Notes under the pieces: model-generated
Told to the model about the DNA's origin: nothing
The model's database searches: none
The model's input: only the letters and a program-made list of their open reading frames with translations
Source of the DNA: Phycisphaerae bacterium
GTDB taxonomy: Bacteria > Planctomycetota > Phycisphaerae > UBA1845 > UTPLA1
DNA length: 35,251 nucleotides
Reading direction: 5' to 3'
Assembly: GCA_030432035.1 (NCBI GenBank)
Contig: JAUIHO010000023.1
Location: 1 to 35,251 of the forward strand
In this document: one piece after another, positions 31,606 through 35,251 of the stretch
How the letters are laid out: each line of letters opens with the position of its first letter
Position numbering within the stretch: position 1 is the first letter of the stretch
Program-made: the position numbers and the translations under genes

Positions 31606-34374
31606 TCACGGCACCAGCGCGGCGGAAAACGCCGACACATCACTGCCATTCAATTCTCGGTCCGAGTTCATATCTGCTAAACAATCGCCGTCAGCGGCAT
31701 CTTGTGCGGTCAAAACTTCCTGAACGAACAATGCGATATCGCTCAGGTTAACCACTTCATCGCGGTTCATGTCGCCCAACGGATAACCGATTCGCTCACC
31801 GTAAACTTCCAACGCCATATTAAACGGATCGATCCGACACCAATCTGGGCAGCTCGTTACGCGGAACGCCGCGCCGGGTATGTCGCCCGCCCACGCCCGC
31901 GCCCATAACCATGTCGTCATGCTTCCCGCCGTGTTGTTTGCAATCGAAATCAAATAATGCCCGGCGTCTAACGAAAGCGGCGCGGCCAACGTGAACTCAT
32001 AAAGGTATTCAACGTTGCGGAAAAATATCTCGCCAGTCGCAATGCGATTCGCCGGTGAGCCGCCGTCTTCGTAGATCAGCGTGCCGGGAAGTCCGTTATC
32101 GTATTCGTATACGCGAATCGTGAAATCGTCCGTCGCGACTGCGACGTCGTCTTCGTAACCACCCCAAAACGCGACACGTTGAATCACGGCCGGGAACAAC
32201 AACTGAAAATCTTCGGCGATTTCCGATGCCCCAAACAAAGGGTGCGGATCGCTATCGCTAAAGTTCGCGGATGCGAGTCGATTCAACTCGTGCGCCATTA
32301 GCACGCGATCGGCAGGGCCATCCAGTCGATCGATTTCGTCATCGATACCGTTTTCGTTGCAATCAATGCCTGTGCAGGCAAAAACGCGCAAATCATCGAT
32401 CCACCACCCGGTAAAGCCCGAGCACTTATCCTTCGAGAATCGAAAACGCAACTGCAGCGAATCGCCCGGCGCGGCCAACCCGGCCAATTCGACGGTCGTT
32501 ACGCCCCAATCGCCACCGACGCCGCTGAATGCCACGCGACCGGCAAGCGGCGACGTATTGCTCTGCTCGTTCGCCGTAAAGAGCGATGTGTTGTAGGCGT
32601 TATTACGAAAGGCCGCGGTGGGCACCTGAATAAATGGACCGCTATTTACCGAAAGTTCGACAATGCCGCCATCGAAGCGCGGCTCGACTTCAGCGAAATG
32701 AGTGAACTCCAACGTTAGCGTTTCCGCATCGACCGGATAAACGAAGGACGGGCTGATCAGATCGTGCGTCGCGCTCTCGTCGATCGTGTCGCAATCACCG
32801 ATATTCGGATCTTCGATAAACCACGCCATACCGGGCCGACCGAAGGGTAGGTTCGAAACTTGCACCCAATCGTATGGCGTCGGTGGCGCGCTATTAGCCA
32901 CCGACCATCCATTCGCGCCCGATTCGAAATCATCGGCGAATACGATTTGCTGATTCGAACAATTGGTGGCAAGCATTTGCGACAACATGGGGCGGGTCGC
33001 GCCGCAACTGTCCGTGTCGGTCAACTCAACGGCGTTCAATGAATTGACGACCTGCTGCACATCGACCAGCGTGATCGGATCGCCCGACGGCATGCCGGTC
33101 CGTGGATCCTGAGGATCGAAGCCGACGAGATCCTCCGCAGATTGAATCAACGCCCAATAGGCATCGCTGAAATCCGAGCCCACCGTCAAATAGACGGTCA
33201 ACGCGCGATACCAAATCGCCCCCGCCTTGATCGGGCCAATTCCCGTAATCGTTTGCCCGTTGAACGACTTCCCATCGCATAGCATCGCGAACGCATGGTT
33301 GACGACGCCACTGCCCGAATGCACGCCGCCGCCGTCGATTAACGCACAATCCTGAAACGGGTCGGTCGCGCTGGCCGGGTGCATAAAACAGTTCGGCTCC
33401 CACATGTCGCGCAGCGGCTGCGTAAACCCGAACGCGTCTTCGGCAACCAACCAACGCACGTTGCCTGTCGTCGACGTGCACGAATCATTTCGTAAAGCAT
33501 TATTCGCATCATTGCCCGGACCGGAAGCGTGCGCTGTCCACGGCGTTGTGCCGTTCGTTCCCACGAACGCCGCGCCCCCGTTATAAAGATCAACCAGCTC
33601 GCCGAATACATCGGAGAAGCTTTCGTTAAGCTGACCGGACTGGTTTTGATAGATCAGGTTTGCGGTGTTTTGTGTGAGGGCGTGCACCCATTCGTGCGCG
33701 ACGATGTCATCGCTGGCCGTACCGTTGCAAAAGATCATCAGTTGCAGATTGAAACTCCAACCTGCATTGGGACAACCGAACCCACCGATGTCATTTGCCT
33801 CGGCAGTTCCTACCACCGGCCCGCCGGAACCATCCGGCCCGTCACGATTGAAACCAAACAGGAAGTAGTCGTATGTATCGCCCGCGTAGTCATACACCGC
33901 ATCGACGTCGCTGTTGCCTGTAGCGGGATCGCCTTCTGCGCGACTCAACGCTCCGGGATATTCGGTTTGACCAACGCCACTATACACTTCTCGCTGTTTG
34001 AGCGTGCAAAGCATATCCCAGCGATCGAGCGTCGCGCCGGTCTGCGCATCGATGAACGCACCGATTTCGCGAACATCCTTTACGCTGGTCATTTGTATGT
34101 CATATGCCAACCGTGGACCGATGGTCGAATCGCCGTACCAACCTGGATCGACGATAACGAGTTTGCAATTGAGCACTTGCGCGTCGTCGCTATTCAGCAA
34201 ATGACGGGCAGCTTGCCTTGCAGTGGTTTCCTCGATTGCGGGCACCGTGTCCAAATGTGCTGGTATTGGATAATATCTGCCATTCACCGAACGCAACCGC
34301 CCCATGTCATCGTAGTGCACGATTAATTGACCGCTAAAGACGGGGATGCCGCTGAAAAGCTGCTCGAATCGATC
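31606..34374 (-). CDS. M4 thermolysin-like metalloprotease, N-terminus lost at a junction
   Basis: Zinc endopeptidase, about 920 residues present. The order is an FTP-like propeptide part (FSGIPVFSGQLIVHYDD), a catalytic M4 domain, a MAM/jelly-roll-like domain (DDFESGANGWSVANSAP to WWIDDLRVF), another beta domain, and a dockerin-like tail. The zinc site is HEWVH (33682-33696) with NESFSDVFGE supplying the third ligand; GGVHSGSGVVNHAF matches the thermolysin HxN-type region. The tail has two EF-hand-like loops (DMNRDEVVN and DMNSDRELN), as in planctomycete dockerin-type ends. The frame stays open to 35247, but everything beyond about 34374 is antisense to a DUF1800 gene, so signal peptide and first propeptide residues are missing. 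I treat the gene as truncated at a contig join. Confidence 0.88.
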   Translation of the reverse strand, partial: DRFEQLFSGIPVFSGQLIVHYDDMGRLRSVNGRYYPIPAHLDTVPAIEETTARQAARHLLNSDDAQVLNCKLVIVDPGWYGDSTIGPRLAYDIQMTSVKDVREIGAFIDAQTGATLDRWDMLCTLKQREVYSGVGQTEYPGALSRAEGDPATGNSDVDAVYDYAGDTYDYFLFGFNRDGPDGSGGPVVGTAEANDIGGFGCPNAGWSFNLQLMIFCNGTASDDIVAHEWVHALTQNTANLIYQNQSGQLNESFSDVFGELVDLYNGGAAFVGTNGTTPWTAHASGPGNDANNALRNDSCTSTTGNVRWLVAEDAFGFTQPLRDMWEPNCFMHPASATDPFQDCALIDGGGVHSGSGVVNHAFAMLCDGKSFNGQTITGIGPIKAGAIWYRALTVYLTVGSDFSDAYWALIQSAEDLVGFDPQDPRTGMPSGDPITLVDVQQVVNSLNAVELTDTDSCGATRPMLSQMLATNCSNQQIVFADDFESGANGWSVANSAPPTPYDWVQVSNLPFGRPGMAWFIEDPNIGDCDTIDESATHDLISPSFVYPVDAETLTLEFTHFAEVEPRFDGGIVELSVNSGPFIQVPTAAFRNNAYNTSLFTANEQSNTSPLAGRVAFSGVGGDWGVTTVELAGLAAPGDSLQLRFRFSKDKCSGFTGWWIDDLRVFACTGIDCNENGIDDEIDRLDGPADRVLMAHELNRLASANFSDSDPHPLFGASEIAEDFQLLFPAVIQRVAFWGGYEDDVAVATDDFTIRVYEYDNGLPGTLIYEDGGSPANRIATGEIFFRNVEYLYEFTLAAPLSLDAGHYLISIANNTAGSMTTWLWARAWAGDIPGAAFRVTSCPDWCRIDPFNMALEVYGERIGYPLGDMNRDEVVNLSDIALFVQEVLTAQDAADGDCLADMNSDRELNGSDVSAFSAALVP

Positions 34375-34390
34375 GTGTGGCGGGGCGTCT
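34361..34390. other. Junction between two unrelated sequences
   Basis: To the left, the minus strand encodes an M4 protease propeptide; to the right, the plus strand encodes the middle of a DUF1800 protein. Base composition and codon use change at the same point: 46 of 60 bases are G or C at 34621-34680, compared with 32 of 60 at 33241-33300. No insertion-sequence end or tRNA marks the join. Confidence 0.75.
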
Positions 34391-35205
34391 ACTCGCAGAA
34401 CCCGGTGCAGGAGGTCGTCGCGGACTTTTGGCGCAACCACTTCAGCGTCGACATCGGCAAGGGCCTGCTGCGGATTTGGGGCACGCTCTACGAGCGCGAC
34501 GTGATCCGCAAGCACGCCTGCGGGAGCTTCGGCGAGCTCCTCGAGGCTTCGGCCAAGCACCCCGCGATGCTGATCTACCTCGACAACGCGCTGAGCCGGC
34601 GTCCGGCGACCAAGGGGGAACTGAGCAAGGTCCGGGAGCGCGCCCGCGCGCGTTCGCGCAACAAGGAGCGCGCGGCCGAGGCCGTCGAGATCGCCAAGCA
34701 GCGCGGCCTCAACGAGAACTACGCGCGTGAGCTCCTCGAGCTGCACACGCTCGGCGTCGACAACTTCTACCGCCAAAAAGACGTCGTCGAGGTCGCCAAG
34801 GCGCTGACCGGCTGGACGGTCAACAACAACGCCAAGCGTGGCGCGCTCGGCTTTCAATATCAAAAGGGGATGCACGTGCGCGGGGCCAAGCACTTCCTCG
34901 GGCGCCCGCTTCGCCAAGACAAGAAGAACCCGCTCCTCGAAGGCGAGCTCGTGCTGCGCCGCCTCGAGCGGCACGCGGGGACGGCGCGCTTCGTCGCGTG
35001 GAAGCTCTGTCGCCACTTTGTCGACGACGAGCCGCCCGAGGCGATGGTCGAGCGCATCGCGAGCGTCTTCCAAAAGCGCAAGGGCGATCTCAAGGACGTC
35101 TACCGCGCGATGATCCGCGACCCGGACTTTTTTGCGCCGCGCTACTACCAGAGCAAGTTCAAGCGCCCCTTCGAGTTCGTCCTGAGCGCGATTCGCGTAA
35201 CGGGC
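34378..35205 (+). CDS. DUF1800 domain protein, both ends missing
   Basis: Internal piece of a DUF1800 protein, about 275 codons with no start or stop. Family features run in order: VADFWRNHFSVDIG, MLIYLDNALSRR, NENYARELLELHTLGVD, EVAKALTGWTVN, KHFLGRP, TARFVAWKLCRHFVDDEPPE, and KFKRPFEFVLSAIRVTGA. DUF1800 proteins are exported, lack a settled function, and usually lie upstream of a DUF1501 gene. The piece begins about one third into the domain and has higher GC and a GC-rich third codon position unlike the rest of the window. The + frame stays open to the window edge, but its last 46 bases match another gene. It probably comes from another organism or a distant locus. Confidence 0.85.
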
Positions 35206-35247
35206 GCGCGCGTCGAGAACGACGAAGTCGTTGCCGAGCCCGTGCAT
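35206..35247 (-). pseudogene. dapF: First codons of a diaminopimelate epimerase gene (fragment)
   Basis: On the minus strand, KMHGLGNDFVVLDAR is encoded at 35206-35250, with ATG at 35247-35245. It matches the conserved DapF N-terminus almost residue for residue, far beyond chance. DapF converts LL- to meso-diaminopimelate for lysine and peptidoglycan synthesis. After codon 14 the frame runs antisense through the DUF1800 gene, so only a 42-base stub is present. The join falls in a GCGCGCGCG run (35204-35212). Confidence 0.7.
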
Positions 35248-35251
35248 CTTC

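Noticed and set aside
31587..31610. Hairpin CGTGAGAG / CTCGTCACG between the M28 and M4 stops as a terminator
   Set aside because: The stem needs a bulged base, has no T-run on either strand and overlaps the M4 stop codon.
34377..34730. Plus-strand 117-codon frame beginning MAGRLLAEPGAGG
   Set aside because: It is a shifted frame inside the DUF1800 gene; the Gly/Arg/Ala-rich product is what GC-rich off-frame reading gives.
31606..35247. One continuous 1213-codon minus-strand gene
   Set aside because: Only the part below about 34374 resembles an M4 protease. The first ~290 codons are antisense to a clear DUF1800 gene, apart from the DapF stub at the very start.

Overview
The window looks like a chromosomal stretch from a Planctomycetota-type bacterium, possibly Phycisphaerae-like. 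It carries a complete MoxR/Bat operon, large secreted metalloproteases with HYR, thrombospondin-3 and dockerin-like modules, a C-terminal GG-x-CG-x-G / hydrophobic / poly-Arg sorting tail, PilZ proteins, and moderate GC (about 53-62% in lines I counted). The taxonomic call is inference. The last ~0.9 kb does not match the rest and is probably a chimeric contig end.

Layout. (1) 2-1888 (+): 3' part of a penicillin-binding protein 1C. (2) 2112-11992 (+): a tight nine-gene operon. It encodes MoxR AAA ATPase, DUF58 protein, a one-span membrane protein, two von Willebrand A (BatA/BatB-like) proteins, a Gln-rich TPR protein, BatD, a TPR/SH3 BatE-like protein and a membrane protein with Cys pairs. 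Several junctions are ATGA overlaps. A MoxR chaperone acting on membrane-anchored MIDAS proteins is the expected theme, probably for envelope integrity. (3) 11993-13489: 1.5 kb without a convincing gene, filled by a repeat complex. It holds five ~102-bp modules with inverted ends, four of which form two ~305-bp elements of nested inverted repeats, plus a 21-bp minisatellite between the elements and a 14-bp repeat. (4) 13490-15277 (-): phosphoglucomutase/phosphomannomutase. (5) 15531-17954 (+): secreted M43-type metalloprotease, then a small membrane protein. (6) 18723-19254: convergent intergenic region with a structured element and an intrinsic terminator. (7) 19255-22184 (-): hflX and two coupled PilZ genes. 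(8) 22554-23429 (+): four-CBS-domain protein whose 3' end overlaps the next gene antisense. (9) 30002-23346 (-): TolB-propeller/amidohydrolase, HD-domain protein, M1 aminopeptidase with HEAT repeats. (10) 30124-31581 (+): M28 peptidase. (11) 31606-~34374 (-): M4 thermolysin-like protease lacking its N-terminus.

From about 34361-34390 the sequence switches to a GC-rich DUF1800 gene on the + strand. Within the last 46 bases it switches again to the first codons of a dapF-like gene on the - strand. Two joins in less than 1 kb, both truncating unrelated genes, point to assembly or amplification chimerism.

The strongest candidate for something undescribed is the 12061-13304 repeat complex. Its geometry is precise: arms of 17 and 12 bp, equal 72 or 73-bp gaps within each element, and identical 102-bp centres. 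One base-pair change is compensated between the outer arms. Five peptidase or amidohydrolase genes after 15 kb suggest a life style based on protein or peptide scavenging.
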